From positions 154,333,405 to 154,397,404 of the forward strand of contig OV884012.1 of NCBI GenBank assembly GCA_930367205.1: DNA of 64,000 bases, read 5' to 3'. The notes under the pieces were generated by a model. That model worked only from the letters and a program-made list of their open reading frames with translations, made no database searches and was not told the origin of the DNA. How positions within the stretch are numbered: the first letter of the stretch is position 1; each line of letters opens with the position of its first letter. This stretch comes from Acanthosoma haemorrhoidale (taxonomy: Eukaryota; Arthropoda; Insecta; Hemiptera; Acanthosomatidae). Positions 11,667-24,779 of this stretch are shown piece after piece. The translations under genes were made by a program, and so were the position numbers.

Positions 11667-12646
11667 CAGTAGAATCGCGATAATTCGTATTGTCAAGGGA
11701 CTGACAGTTTGGTACGAATTATAGGGAATACTAATTATCGGGAGTACAAAATTAAAAACGTATTAATGCAAAGATGTATGTATTAAGAAGTATGTGTAAT
11801 GTAGTAAGGATAAAAACTATGCAATAAACACTGCTTAGTACTAAACTAAACAATAAACAATACATGCAATAAAAAATATGTACTTATGTTCTAGATTAAA
11901 TAAACACCAATCATTTGTACGAATAAAATCCGTTATTTTTTTTGACGCAATCCTTTCATTCCTCCAACTGGTACATTTAAATTTCTTGCTTGCTCGAACC
12001 ACTTTTTTAAGTTCTCTTCAGGTTGTGGGTAATCACCAGTCTTAAAGCGTTTTACTTTGCTGCTTGATGTCTGGGAAGTAATTTTGTCCTTGTTCTTCAT
12101 GATTGATGTGATCGTGGAACAAGGGACGTTAAAACGCTTGGATACGTCAATTTTCTTAAAGCCACCGGCCACGGCCTTTATGATTTGTTGTTTCTCTTTA
12201 ATAGAGAGGCTAACTTTTTTCGTAGGCATGGTAACGTGTCACAACTATAACGAAAACGAGACTGAACTGAAGAAACGAAAGAAAAGCTTAGTACATTTCA
12301 TAAAACTTTCCCTCTCTCCTCTCCTTATTTCCTTTCAGTAAAAAGAGTACGAATTACATATGGGATTTCATAGAAAACATTTATCTCGCACTCATTCTGC
12401 TCTCTGGCCCTCACTGTCCTCTTTCCTTTTCTTGAAACAGTACGAATTAACGAGGTTTTTAAGCTGGAAATACGTATTATAAGGCGTTTTAAGTGACCTC
12501 GAGCATAAAAATAAAACGAATTACCGAGGGGACTGAAATGCATTGTTTTTATATCACTTACCGGGATTTTCTCTGGGGACCGGCAAATTTGTACAAATTA
12601 ACCGGAAATACGAATAACTGGGATACGAAATATCGGGATTCCACTG
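11667..12646 (-). mobile_element. Tigger/pogo-type DNA transposon, internally deleted
   Basis: 980-bp element with imperfect terminal inverted repeats. The left end is CAGTAGAATCGCGATAATTC. The right end, reverse-complemented, is CAGTGGAATCCCGATATTTC. Both are flanked by TA (11,665-11,666 and 12,647-12,648), the target duplication of pogo-type transposons. Inside, on the minus strand, is the N-terminus of a CENP-B-like transposase. The DDE catalytic domain is missing, so this is a non-autonomous deletion derivative of a longer element. Confidence 0.85.
11933..12229 (-). pseudogene. Tigger-like transposase, N-terminal DNA-binding domain only
   Basis: 98 residues starting MPTKKVSLSIKEKQQIIKAV. 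Residues 1-60 form a psq/CENP-B N-type helix-turn-helix, with the helix pair around SKRFNVPCSTITSIMKNKDK. Tigger transposases use this domain to bind the element's terminal inverted repeats in the nucleus. After about residue 75 the frame continues as PEENLKKWFEQARNLNVPVG, which resembles the start of the second CENP-B-type helix-turn-helix (LYKWFLQ.R..N.PV), and then stops after MKGLRQKK. Full-length relatives have about 450-600 residues, so the rest of the second domain and the DDE domain are gone. No large inactivating lesion is seen in the part that remains. It may persist only as a passenger, or it could act as a repressor. Confidence 0.7.
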
Positions 12647-12650
12647 TATT

Positions 12651-12735
12651 AGCGGATACTGGAAAAGTCTTGGGTCTTTTGACAGATGAGTTAAACAGTA
12701 TTAATTGCATATAATTAAAATGAAGTTAGATAATA
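12651..12735. repeat. 85-bp direct repeat, right of Tigger element
   Basis: Second copy of 11,582-11,666. It differs at a few positions near its left end and extends into a short AAT run. Confidence 0.85.
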
Positions 12736-12739
12736 ATAA

Positions 12740-13855
12740 TAAAAAAGAATACAAACGCCCTTGGTTAATAAATTGTAAATCCTTCAGATCCTTAGCTCTA
12801 TTAATCAGCATGGCTGCGATGAATTAATTAAGATTATGCGAATCAGTAACAGCATAGCCGCGAGTGAGATAGAGATCTCGTAGAACATAGGAGTATACGA
12901 TGCTTAAGGGAGCGTGGAAGATGTTGGGTTACGTCGAAGCCCACCTTATCGGCGGTACTGGGGACTCTTGTAGCCCATACGGCCAAGGGCACATATCAGC
13001 CCTTCGAGGGACAACATTGAATATGTAAGCAGGCAGATCTCTTGACGCTTATCTCCCCGCTAATTGCCTCCGATGCCTCACTCCCCCCTCCCGACCTTAT
13101 ATCTTTATTGTCTCGTTTGACCTACCTCTATGTGCCTGTATCTCTGATAGATAACATTAGCATTACTCATGAAGGACTAAAGTAGAAGGCAAAGCTGATT
13201 CTCGGAACTTGTCTTGCTTATATTACTTCAATTAACCATCTCACAACAGTAAAGACTTAGACAAAAAAAATATAGTTATAAACAACTCAGAATAATGGAA
13301 TGATTTACAGTAGTGGCAATATGAGTTGTGAAACAAGCTCAAGTCAACTAGTGAGCAGAGTTTATCCCTGCGCCCCCAGGGGAAGGGTACAGGGCGGTTT
13401 GTCTTTCCTTAGTAGGTAGTAGAATGCTGCAGGACAGAATGTAAGGGCTTCTAGACATCACTAGCTTTCCCACAGGCACCTGTGCAAATGCTCGGGTCAA
13501 CATTGCCACCTACGGTAGCTCAAGATACTCTCTGCCGACGAACAGTTTATTGTCCCATCCATAGCCGACTGTTGTGTCGACTTCTTCACAACCATGTTTT
13601 GTGGTCTAAGAGCCGCCTACCTTTTTCATATTTTAACAATAAATCTTGCGGGTCATTATAGAGAGGGCACCAGGTCCGGAAACGCCAAGAGCTCACTAGG
13701 GAAGCGGGCGTAGTGGCCCCTGATTGGCAAAAATAAACGATCATATGATTGGCCGAAATGAAAAGCTCTCTCATTCGCTATAGGGAAGCACGTCCAATAA
13801 GACAGAAATTCCGACTTTTTTCATAGAGTCGGAATCAGACGCTTGAAATGAACAC
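12740..13855. other. No gene recognised
   Basis: Mixed sequence with a few GC-richer patches (12,920-13,100 and 13,360-13,560). No ORF longer than about 60 codons and no recognised repeat. Confidence 0.5.
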
Positions 13856-13859
13856 TTAG

Positions 13860-14515
13860 CTCTGCACCTCCCTTTTCTTACCTTACTTTCTTTAGTCCGG
13901 CCTTGTCAGACCCCACACCTTTCTAGTGGGATTCTCTGTCTTCGTCTGGCTAAAACTAGCACCTCCTTGGAAGAGATCTCTTCCTTGCGGACGACGGTCC
14001 CCTGGGGCCCTACAAACATTATCTAGCAGCGTCTCCCCACGCGATCCAGGCTGCATCTTTCCGGTTCACACTCGCCTTTGGGATCCTGAAGGTTTTCGTC
14101 TACCCTAAGATACAGAGAATGAACTTCTGTTCTTTCCTCTGTACCTCTTTTCCTAAACCCAGTGCACTATCGGGCCACACCTTCTAAGATCTTATTAAAT
14201 CAGATCAAAATACAAACGCGTATTAAACTGCCCGCCGACTAGGCCACCCGCAAATGTCAAAGACCACAGGTTTATATTTTCTTTCTGACGTCCTGGGCAG
14301 TCATGAGTATATGAGACCTCCCCCGGCGGGCCTACCCTCTGATACCAAGTGTGAACTCGTGGTCATTCCATAACTATGTAAACTACCTTTAATACCTTGC
14401 CTGTACCTCTTCTCCTGAACATAGTCTGGGCACACCTTTAAAGATCTTATCTGATCTGACTCAGATCAATAAACAAAATTCGAACTAAGCTTCCCGCCTA
14501 CTAGACCGCCATACT
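13860..14515 (+). repeat. LTR-like dispersed repeat, copy 3, with a duplicated tail
   Basis: Starts near TTAGTCCGGCCTTGTCAGAC and follows the family core to about 14,340. It is then followed by a second partial copy of its own tail (14,340-14,515: GTGGTCATTCCATAACTATG, then CTCCTGAACATAGTC and CTTCCCGCCTACTAG). So this is either a nested or a tandemly duplicated insertion. Confidence 0.6.
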
Positions 14516-15384
14516 GAGTGAATTAAAATTGTTAATGATAGTTTTCACGACAATAGTTTAATAAAAACCAAACATAAATTACATTTTTTTTATTAGGACA
14601 TTAAGAGGTTTAATTTTATACCCTACCACACAATTACAGAGAATACCCTAAAACCTAAACCTACATTCCTCTCCGGAATGGAAATGTTAAACTTAAAATT
14701 AACGTCAACAAATTAATAATTTACTCTTGTTGACATTTTAACCGTTGATTGTCCGAAAACTCTCACAGGCAATTATTCTAATAATAAATATTTCGGATAA
14801 GTGACTCATTAATGATTTAATTCTTAATTAATTAATCATAAACATATAATTGAAGTCATTACATGGATTTCATTTACAGAGTAGCATCAATTGCCAGGAA
14901 TGTACAACACTGAGTTACCATCAGCAACTGTTTCATGATAAGTAGCACTCACATTGTGGCCTCCATGCTTTGGAGAAATATAGCCGAGATAAAAGACAAT
15001 GATGACATCCTATGTAGTCACGATGTAGGCAATGGAAGAAAGGCTCAAGACACATATTATTATCAATGAAAAAATAAGTGTGCAGAAACACTCAACTTTC
15101 CGTTCGATGATCAAACTCATTACTAAGGCTGGGTCCTATATGTATTTAACATTTTCCACAGAGCTGAATTTTGCCTCTATTGTAGATTAATTTGCTTTCT
15201 AAGACTGTTTAAGTGAATTTAGATTAATTTTATTTTACACATATTACATGTATCAGTGAAATTATATTTTCTCCGGTGGATGGACCCACCCACCGACGGC
15301 ACACCAAGCAACGGGTGCAGGTCGTCGTTCTTTAACCTCTCGAAAGAGGTATGTCGGATCACTTTTCTCACGATCCCATTTTAA

Positions 15385-15645
15385 AAATGGTTAGAGACTT
15401 TTGGCTGTATTGTCAGTCAAGTGGGTAAATAGCAGGGCACCGTACAGCAGAGCTGGGCGGAGGACACATTTATAGATCATCAGTTTGAGACGAAGTGACA
15501 GGTTGGGTGAAGTTAGCAAGCGGTGAAGCCGGTAAGATTTGTGTCGTACTTTTTCTATTTTTTTACTTAAATGAGTAGAGAATTGGAGATGCCTATCCAT
15601 TTGTATGCCCAGATAGTGCATTGAGAAAGCTGGCGAGTTCTTTGC
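15385..15645 (-). pseudogene. LINE reverse transcriptase C-terminal fragment
   Basis: The minus strand encodes MHYLGIQMDRHLQFSTHLSK, then KIEKVRHKSYRLHRLL and IYKCVLRPALLYGALLFT, ending at a stop after TDNTAKSL. YLG..MD..L.F..H and the later RPALLYG are the RT thumb and connection signature of Jockey/CR1-type LINEs. The frame is open for 76 codons but both the catalytic core and the 3' end are missing. It is not obviously the same family as the Jockey element at the left edge. Confidence 0.65.
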
Positions 15646-15697
15646 CCTCCTATACTATACGATTTGGCAAGACTTTTTCCCCTTTTGGGAAACACTA

Positions 15698-15932
15698 TTA
15701 ATGTATCTTGGAATATGACCCATACGCAGAAACATTTCTTTTACAAATATTTTAATATTCATTAATAAAGCAATGTTATAAGTAATAATACTTTCGCACA
15801 AAAATATGTTATTACAATATCCACCATTAATAATTGTATTTAAAGAACTCAATGATATCCTGTACACAATTCCACTCATTCAATATCACTTGGAGTCATG
15901 GCACGAGGATCCCTGTTGAACCTCATAACCCC
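15698..15932. repeat. Dispersed repeat, second copy (pair with 10.1 kb)
   Basis: Direct copy of 10,138-10,376 with scattered substitutions and a few one- or two-base indels. It abuts the LINE fragment at its left side. Confidence 0.75.
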
Positions 15933-16548
15933 CTTATATGTGTGACCTTGACAGAACTGCAGCATTCGGCCGGTCCGTCATTTTCATGGACTTTTCCCCT
16001 CTCATTATCCTTCGTATTTCATCCTTAAGTATTTTCTCTCCCCCCCCCCCCCAATGAAATGTGGGACACCAATCTGACAGACTCTTACTAACCTAGCACT
16101 TTGGACGGGTGGGGGACCCATTTTAATTGCGTTGCTAATACACTACAAATGAATCAATGAAATGTCTATTGAATAAATTGTCACTAGCAAATGATATGAC
16201 TAGAGATGGGGATCTAATAAAAAAATGAATAAGAATAAATATAAAATATTCACTTATTTAATATATATTTTTTTTTTTTTGCCATCACTCACATTCTATT
16301 CTATTCACATTAGTAATTGTTTTTTGAATGCCAACAATAAATTAATCTATTTCTATAATATATCAGAGGTCACTTATATTTATAGAAAAAAAAAATTACT
16401 AAGCCTTCACCTTCAATACTACACGGTATTCCCCGCTATTGTTTGTTCTTCGCATATAGTGGTGGGAAAAAGTCTTTGAACAAAGAAAATTTTAATAAAC
16501 ATTACATATATATCTCCTTAATATTAAATTGTTGACGTAATATACTTG

Positions 16549-17412
16549 TGTCGGGCCGTCTCGATGGGGCTGCCTAGTTACCCCAGCCCTGGTGACGAAG
16601 TGAGGGTTGATTATGCTATGACCTGGACAATCGTTTCATGACGGTCTTACAATCTGACTCCATATTTGATAGGCATGTGCCCCGACAATGCACTATGTTC
16701 AGGAGAAGAGGTATAAAGTAGGTAGTGTAGGTAGCTTATGTGGTCTTGGAATGACCACGAATTCACACTCGGTATCTGAGGGTAGGCGAAATCCATCCGG
16801 ATCCCAAAGGCGAGTGTGAACCGGAGAGAGCCAGACTGGATTGCCTTGGGAGACACTACCGTTGTCAGCGAGGGAGAAGTCTCTAGCTAGCTTTAGAGGA
16901 GCTGCTAGTATTAGCGAGGCGAAGACAGAGAATCCCACTAGGAGAGTGTGGGGTCTGACAAGGCCGGACTAAAACATAGCGAGGTTAGGAAGAAAAGTCC
17001 AGAGATTTTCATAAATGAGAAGGCCAAGTCTTGAACATCAATGCAGCCGCAAGTCACCAGTTAGAGATCCGTCGTGAGAATGAATTACATGCAAAAACCG
17101 GGTCTATTTATAGTTAGCGTCCCTCTTTAGTACCCAATCATGGGACTCGTTATTGTGGCTAATGACAGCCCAGTATGTGGTGGCTTTTGTTCTCGTAGTG
17201 ACTCAGGCCTTGTCCGGGTCGCTACTACCTGCTCTTGGGTAGAGGATAAGGGTCCCCAGCCTCTAACTAATTCACTTGCAGCTGCGTCTTTTATTGTTTA
17301 CAATATTTACAATGCCTTATGGTTTGGTAATGTTATTTACATTTGTTTAATTTACAATATATAAACAATAGAGTATAGGGTGATTTATCTTATGTAGTTA
17401 GCGGTCGCTACA
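16549..17412 (-). repeat. LTR-like dispersed repeat, copy 4, solo-LTR-like
   Basis: 864 bp starting TGTCGGGCCGTC and ending GCGGTCGCTACA, so TG...CA ends. It is flanked by ACTTG on the left and ACTCG on the right, a possible 5-bp target duplication with one mismatch. These are the hallmarks of a solo LTR. It is in the opposite orientation to copies 1-3. The orientation of transcription is not known and the strand is given relative to those copies. Confidence 0.6.
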
Positions 17413-18970
17413 ACTCGTAAATTAGGTTACATCAATCCTTTGGTTAGAGAGTTTTTATTCGTAACTCTCCCATATTGTTTATATTTCAGCTTCAATAAAC
17501 TCCAATAGCTTAGTAGAGCTGTGAAAATTGTTCAAATATAGGAATGCTTAGTTGCTTTTCTTTGGTAAGCTTTTTCAATTTTATAAATTCAGTGTTTTGT
17601 AATTTCTTTTCTACGTAATGTTACTTTTATTTAGAAAAAAAAAAGGGAAAATACCATATTTTTGACCGACATGAAATCATAATTTTTTAGCAACAAGCCC
17701 TGCTGCTGAACAGCAATGACCTTTGCGCAACCCTCTAAAAATCTAGCAGAGAATTGGCTCAGGAAATAGCAGATGCTACAGGGACTCCCTTGATCAGACG
17801 ATAAGTTAGACCTATTAAGCGACTTATGTTTGCCAAAGAATACAAAAATTGAACAGCGGAATAAATTAATTATAGAATAGGTTGTTGTTGAGTGAATTTC
17901 AGACGAGTGTAGATGACATACAGGTGGACACAGGAAGAGGGTGAAGAGACAGACAGACATACAGAGGGCCCGGGAGCAACCCTTCCTCCTCCCACCATTA
18001 ATTCTATTATGCCGCTAATTCCCAGCAGTAGCTATCTCCTCAGATAAAGAGCCCCAGTTCGGATTTATCTCTTCAATATTTATTGCAGTTTACCGCAGCG
18101 CGATCCCCACACCCTTCCGAAACCACCCCTTCACTTAAAGGATGGAGCACCCTTACTTACTCATTATCTTCCCTCTTTCTCTTTCATTATATATCCCTGC
18201 CAAAGTAGATATATAAATTACATTATCGCTCCTCTGGTCGGTTCAATGGTTGCCACGATTGGGCAATATTAAAAAAAATATATATTTCTCACCAGGACTC
18301 AGACAAACACAAACGGCTGAGATGTGAAGATAAAGTCATTAGTTCCACGCTATCTATTTAACCCCTTCAGATATAATTTAGCTCACGGAAATAAATAAAT
18401 GTAATGGCTTTTCATTATTTAACCCTCTCAAACTTATTATTTACAGGTTATCTGACAAAGTTTGCTGAAAGCGCTTTTTCTGCAATAAGTACATAATTTA
18501 CGAGGCAGTCTGAATAATTTTTATTTACTTTTTTCCTAAATTAAAATTGACCTATACTTTAATGAAGACATTATTTATAATCAAGAGGCCATAATTTTTA
18601 GACCAGTTCCCACTACATTTTTCCATAATATTATTTTTAATATGTTCATTGGAAATAAGTTCATTACGACAGACTAATATAGTTTTTTTTATAAAATCGC
18701 TAGTTCTTATCTACATATATCATTATTACAGTCGTTGATTTTATTTTCAAAAAATAAACTAATTCTTATTAGAAAATAACTATTTTTTTATAACTATAAT
18801 TATTACAGCTCCGAACTTTATTGAGGTAATAACATGATATTAGGTAACAGCAATCTGAACTAAGTAATGAGTGGGGAGGCTAGAACGATCCCATGTTTAC
18901 TGTGAATGTCACAATATGGAGTAACTTATGATATTGAGAAGGGTATATAATTTTATAATAAAATTAAAAT
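17413..18970. other. No gene recognised
   Basis: AT-rich sequence with A and T runs. The longest minus-strand frame (17,631-17,960) has no recognisable motif and is low in complexity. Confidence 0.5.
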
Positions 18971-18979
18971 TAGAGTGAT

Positions 18980-19225
18980 AAAATTACAATCTGCCTAATT
19001 CGACAATAAGTAATTGTGATAAATTCCCCCACGGTCCTCCGTCAGCCGCGTCACCGTATACGAGCCAGTGGAAGCTAATCAAGAGCGCGAGAGCCACTGA
19101 CGCACAGGACATGATTGGAGAAACTGGCCATTGCCAGGACTCCCCCACTGTCACGCATTTATAGCAGGTCACGATGCCACTGCCGTTTTAGTCTCCGAGG
19201 AGGATTATAGGGATGAGTGGTGCAG
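18980..19225 (-). mobile_element. Jockey 3' end, 5'-truncated, internally deleted
   Basis: Reverse copy of the Jockey 3' tail. The terminal GATAAAATTACAATCTGCC is at the left. The tail body (ATGATTGGAGAAACTGGCCA) follows, and the last ORF2 codons (GTTTTAGTCTCCGAGGAGGA) are at the right. A block inside the tail is missing compared with 29,285-29,600. Confidence 0.75.
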
Positions 19226-19229
19226 TCTA

Positions 19230-21860
19230 GTTAAGTTAATTTCAAAAGAAGATTAATTTCTTTGTTTGAAAAATAATTTAATAAAACAAAGTCTTATTCG
19301 ATATGTGAAATAAAGGTAAGAGGTTTGTTTACCTAAACCGGTTAAAGGATTAAATGGAAATTCTATATTTTTTCCCTTGAGCCCATATTCTTTTCTGTTT
19401 AAAAACTAGGCGTTTAGACTGCTTTTCTTCTCAACAGTACACACTATTCCATTCGCCTGTCTTAGAGTTATAATGTTGGGCCAAAATCATCTTTATAAGT
19501 TCGCTTTTTGTGGCCCTAGGTTTCAAAGCAACTTTGACACGAGAAATGTGACATGTTTATTGCATTACATATGGCATCTTTTAACTTTAGCTTCTATGAT
19601 ACATAAAGTATTGCCTAATGTAAGTATACCTGATTACCTAAGTATGGTCCGCTTAAGTCCAGATACATATAATATATTATCAATTTGAAAGTTAAGATTT
19701 TTATTTTGATGCCCTATTCAATCTTCATATTGTTCACTGCTAATTAATTTTTAAACGAACCTTCCTTTCATGGGCCTCGTTTATTTTTCAGGGACTTTAA
19801 AACTGGAACTAAGACGGTAGCTAATAGGTCGAACAATCATGAGGACAGACAGACAAGTTACACAGTCTGGTAAAACCAAAGTGTTGTTCATTCTTTGCTG
19901 TCCGCCTTGCTACCGTCTTAAGTAGGCTGTCTCAGCATCTCCTCAGAGGATACACTTCCTTCGGCGAATGCTCCATAAAGAAGAAGTAGTGGAGGAAGAA
20001 GGGAGGGAATAAGGGCCGAGATAAAACCGGTGCCCCCCCCATACAAATCTAGCGCCAGTCGCTCTCTTTGCTACTCACGTAATTATATAAGAGCACTTAG
20101 CTCGCTACGGAAGACGCTGCCTCCGATGGCACGTTTTTGTTTTATCATTCCGGCGATAAAACGTGACTATACGGCTAACGACACGTTGGTCTCGGCTGAA
20201 ATTATCTCAGGAGGGGGGGGGCTCCATAAGAGAAAACCGTAATAACAGCCACAGTCTTTATCTAAGGAAACTAACTGAACAAAATGGCACTTGCATCTCG
20301 CTTTCTGGCCAGGATAAATTTTTGCTTAATCTGTCTATTGTAAAAATTCCATGTTAGTTGTTTTTTAGTGGGATGTCTCAACGTAAAAATGGTTGTCAAA
20401 CACAGAAACATCGCTGCTGGCCATATTCAGGGGGAGGCTTTGAATTGTATTCACTGTACCACCTACGATGTGGCAACACTGCGAGGCCATCGTTGATTGG
20501 CTATCTACAGCCAATCAGAGAGAGCGTCGTGCCAAAGCCGAAAAAAAACCCAAGTGAAGCCATTACTAGTTTTGCATGTGGTCGAGGCATGACCAAATAA
20601 AACAATACTGAGACCACATACGAGTAGACCTATTGGCCCCAAGGTCCCCAGCGAATCGTTATGGCCGATTAAGTTAGTTTTTTAGTTATTTTACTAACCC
20701 ATCATGTTCCTGTTTATGGTTCACCACTTTACTTCAATACTTCTTAATTGAATGGTTTGCAAAAAGAGACAGCTCTATTTTCTACCTTTTTGAGTTCCGT
20801 ATACCTACATATGACATAAGTATGACATGTTAAGTGAAAAAAATATATATATATATATATATTCTAGAATATAAATTAGCTCACACAAAAGAGGTTTTGG
20901 TACAAGAACGAATCAGTTACAAAATTCAGCACGCTTTCCAATTTTTTTTTTTTATTTAAATGCTACTCAATCATTTTCTACAACATCAAATATTTGTTTT
21001 TACCTGCAGCAAACTCTCCACCATCATTTCACCGATAAGACTGGAGATCATACAATTCTAACCATAAAATTATATAGCAATAAATTGCCATCGTCAGAGC
21101 TACAATCACAATATCGACTACAGATTACAACAGATACACTGCATATATAAATTTCTGAATAATAATACTCATAATAGTAAAATCAAATATAAGCATCATA
21201 AATTGTTTATGTAGTATAATGATGGTAAAAAAGCTAGTTCTAGCAGCAGCTACAGGAGGAAGGGCATCATGATGCACCACATAGAGTTGTCTTCCTACAC
21301 CATACGTCATATATATAAAATTAATTGATAGCCTGGAAAATATTGAAATTAAATTACAGTTCCAAATATCGGATAATATAAATAAAAAAAGAAGATATAA
21401 TAAGCACAGGTGTGCTAAGAAACCACACCATTTTCACACCATCAATTGAGTGAGTAGCCATGAGATTTGTGTATTATTATGTTTTATAAGTCTTTATTGC
21501 TTAATTTCGCACTGTTAATATTTTATTTATTGATAGTTATTATTTTTGCTTTTAATGATTGATTTTATTTGTCTCCCTATGTACAGTCAAGGTTTTTATC
21601 ATGTCGCGTCTACTTTTAGCTACTGATCATGACAGCAGAAAACGGAGAGAAGACGGAAGATTTAAAAAAAAGGGTGCATAAAATAGTTAAATTAGAAGAA
21701 ATGAGGTCATTAGGAAATCAGGAACACTTTTAACTTTGTAAATTTATATAAATACATATTCCGTTATATTCAAATGAAAGTATTTCTGTGCTGCTACTTC
21801 TAGTGAGGGAAACTTGGTGGCAACTGTTTCAAATTTCCCTTCAGAAGTCAAGTCAATCAT
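19230..21860. other. No gene recognised; one (AT)n run
   Basis: Unannotated sequence. A GC-richer island lies at about 19,880-20,640 with short open frames that carry no motif I know. An (AT)n tract occurs near 20,843-20,862. Confidence 0.5.
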
Positions 21861-21864
21861 AGAC

Positions 21865-22676
21865 TGTCCGGTCGTCACGAGGGGGGTGCCTAGTTACCCT
21901 AGCCCTAGCGACAAATTGAGAGTTGAATAGGCTATGACCTGGACAATTGCTTCATGACGGGTATTACTACTGAGCTATCTGACTCCATATCTGATAGGTA
22001 TGTGTCCTGACAGTGCACTATGTTCATGAGAAGAGGAACAGGGTAGGTATTATAGGTAGTTTATATGGTCTTGGAATGACCACGAATTCACACTCGGTAT
22101 CTAAGGGTAGGCGAAAACCGTCCGGATCCCGAAGGCGAGTGTGAACTGGAGAGAGGCAGACGCTACTATGTAAAATTTAAGGGCCCCAGGGGACCGTCGT
22201 CCGCAAGGAAGAGATCTCTTCCAACAAGGTGCTAGTTTTAGCGAGACGAAGGCAGAGAATCCCACTAGGAAGGTGTGGGGTCTGACATAGCAAGGTTAGG
22301 AAAGAGAGATGCAGAGGTTTTCATAAATGAGAAGGCCAAATCTTGAAACATCAGTGCAGCTGTAAGTACCAGTCCAGAGGTGAGCTGTAGCTTGAAAGAA
22401 TTTTTGGCTAAATTTGGGGGTATATATAGCCCAAAGCAGCCAATCGCATTGCAGGCCTCGATGTGGCTGGAATGTTCCAGAACAGGACCCAGCCCTTCCA
22501 GAAATAGGCTGGGTACCTGGCAAGGGACCCAAGGGTGCCTCTGAACTCGTCTTCAGCTACTTCATTTATTGTTTACCATATTTACACTATGACTTATGTA
22601 ATATTATTATAACTAATTTATAATATGTACAATAGAGTAGAGGGTGATTTATCTTGTGTAGTTAGCGGTCACTACA
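21865..22676 (-). repeat. LTR-like dispersed repeat, copy 5
   Basis: 812 bp, TGTCCGGTCGTC to GCGGTCACTACA, collinear with copy 4 and in the same orientation. No clear target duplication was found. The pair is 4.45 kb apart but the sequence between them shows no gag-pol reading frame, so it is probably not one full element. Confidence 0.6.
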
Positions 22677-22679
22677 CAG

Positions 22680-24775
22680 TCCCTCGGGGCAATTGGCGTA
22701 CATGGCGAAACTCTGACATGTGGAAGTACTCAAACATCCAGCGAATGGTTGAGTGAAGTAATGATGCAAACCTCCTCACGCCTCAAGGGCTGCGGTATGT
22801 CACGTCCGCAAATAAGAGACTAAATCAGTTGCCTCGTATGCTACCGCACACTGGGGCGAAAGGTGGGTTTCCGTGGACATGGAGATAGAGCGTGTTAATG
22901 TCGTCAGAATTCAACTCAGAAAATTGATATTTGGCACCCTTATGTTTTCAAAGTTGAGGAACAAAAATATGAAGAGAAGCGAATGAGGAAGGAAGCGTAT
23001 AGAAAATCAAGACAATTATGCTGTTTTTGAAATGTGACAATAAAATTAACTTATTAAGTAATATTAACTTACGTTAAGAAACGTATAATTATAATAGTAA
23101 TTATATTTCTACACATAAATTTCTTTGAACTACCTACTAATTGTTTTTTTTTAATTACCTATAAGAATAAGTTACTTTATCAAAAATTTTTATTGTTTAT
23201 TAATTTAAAAAAAAAAATTTATTTCCTTCTCTAATTTTGGCTGAAAATCTGCCAGCAGGTAGAAATGCTAGAAAATATCCAATTTAATCACTGAAATGCA
23301 CAATTAAATGTCAACATTTCTCCTAAAAAGGGAAAAATAGTTGGACACGGAATAGAATTGTTAGAAACAAAAATGTGACAGATCACTCACATTTCACTTC
23401 TACACAAAAAAAAACTCGAATTAATTCGAAACCTACAACTGAAATTACTAACAAAAATGTACATATACACATATTTTTTTAAAAATCAATATTCGTCATG
23501 TTAATATCCTTAAATCACCAACACGACAAAAACACGTATTTTTATAAGCAAAAACCAATAAACTTGTACCTAAAACAAATTCCTGAAATTATTAATTTTT
23601 TTTTGAGTGGCGCAGAATGATTATATATGTAACTCCAGTGGATGGGGGTCAAGTCGAATTTTGTCCAAAATGAGATGGTCTAAGGATAGCAGGATGGTGT
23701 TTTCTTATTAGTGTACAAGTGGCAAAACCAAGCGCTCGCTTGAAACGAAGGTATTGTGTTGTGCATTTTTAACCTAGCAAACTGTAGATGAGCAACTAGT
23801 CAACTCTAATAGCTTATTACTGATTAGAGCAATTAATCTGCCTTTATAGTGGTAAGTACGTACTGGGATATAAGTATTTTTTATCAACGCTTTATTACCA
23901 AAACCCGATTTAAGGTAAATCTTCAAACAATAAAATTCATGCCCGGAAAAAGTAAGGAAATTCGACTTAATCCCTCATTCTCTGGAGTTACAACTACAAT
24001 AATAATAATAATAATAATAAAATATCAACTACCAACTAGAAAAAAAAAAGTTGTCAAAACCTAAAAAACATGAGAAATTCTACAAAATGGACAGATTTTC
24101 AGTTCAATTGAACAATCGAAAATGATGAAAAATGTATTTTCGACGCACTCAATGACTTATAATACATTCAGGAAGATTCAAAAATAGCAGTTTATCAACT
24201 TTTTTGAGTAGTAAAAAAACATTTTAATTTGGACCTTTCATTTTAACGTCGTGCTTTTGGACCTTTCCGACCCATTTTGCGTCGTCCCATTGGACTAAAC
24301 AAGTACTTCTTAGCCCTCCACTATCAAGTAGATCCATGAATTAGTTAGCTGTCAGGCGAGATAAAGCTCCTCCATTCGTTATCACAGCTAGCCCACGTTG
24401 AAATTTGTCATCCACTAAAATACCCAGATGATAAATAAGTATTCGTGGGACTACTTTGTGTTTGCTGATCGCTGTTGGTTTCCCACTTACCTTATAATCC
24501 GTAAGGAGTATAATAGGATTTGTTACACCCGATAATGTCCATTCTTCAAAAAAAAAAAAACAGCAACAATCAGAACGTAAACTATTTTAATACCTTTGGG
24601 TCGGAATTGTTTTTACTTAACTGTGTACGTAACTATGTACTATACAAAAAAATATCAAAATGAAACACGATAGTTCGTTGAGCCTGGTGATGGTAGATCC
24701 AGGATGTCGTAAGGGCAAGCTGTAAATAAAGAAAATTATTCAATAGAACATAAATCATTTAAACCTTAACCAATA
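22680..24775. other. No gene recognised; (AAT)n run
   Basis: AT-rich. An (AAT)n microsatellite occurs at about 23,998-24,021. A GC-richer patch at 22,680-22,900 has no recognised match. No supported ORF. Confidence 0.5.
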
Positions 24776-24779
24776 TAAC

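Noticed and set aside
16549..22676. Copies 4 and 5 of the LTR-like repeat as the two LTRs of one element
   Set aside because: The 4.45 kb between them has no gag-pol motif, the copies differ in length and sequence, and copy 4 has its own flanking short repeat.
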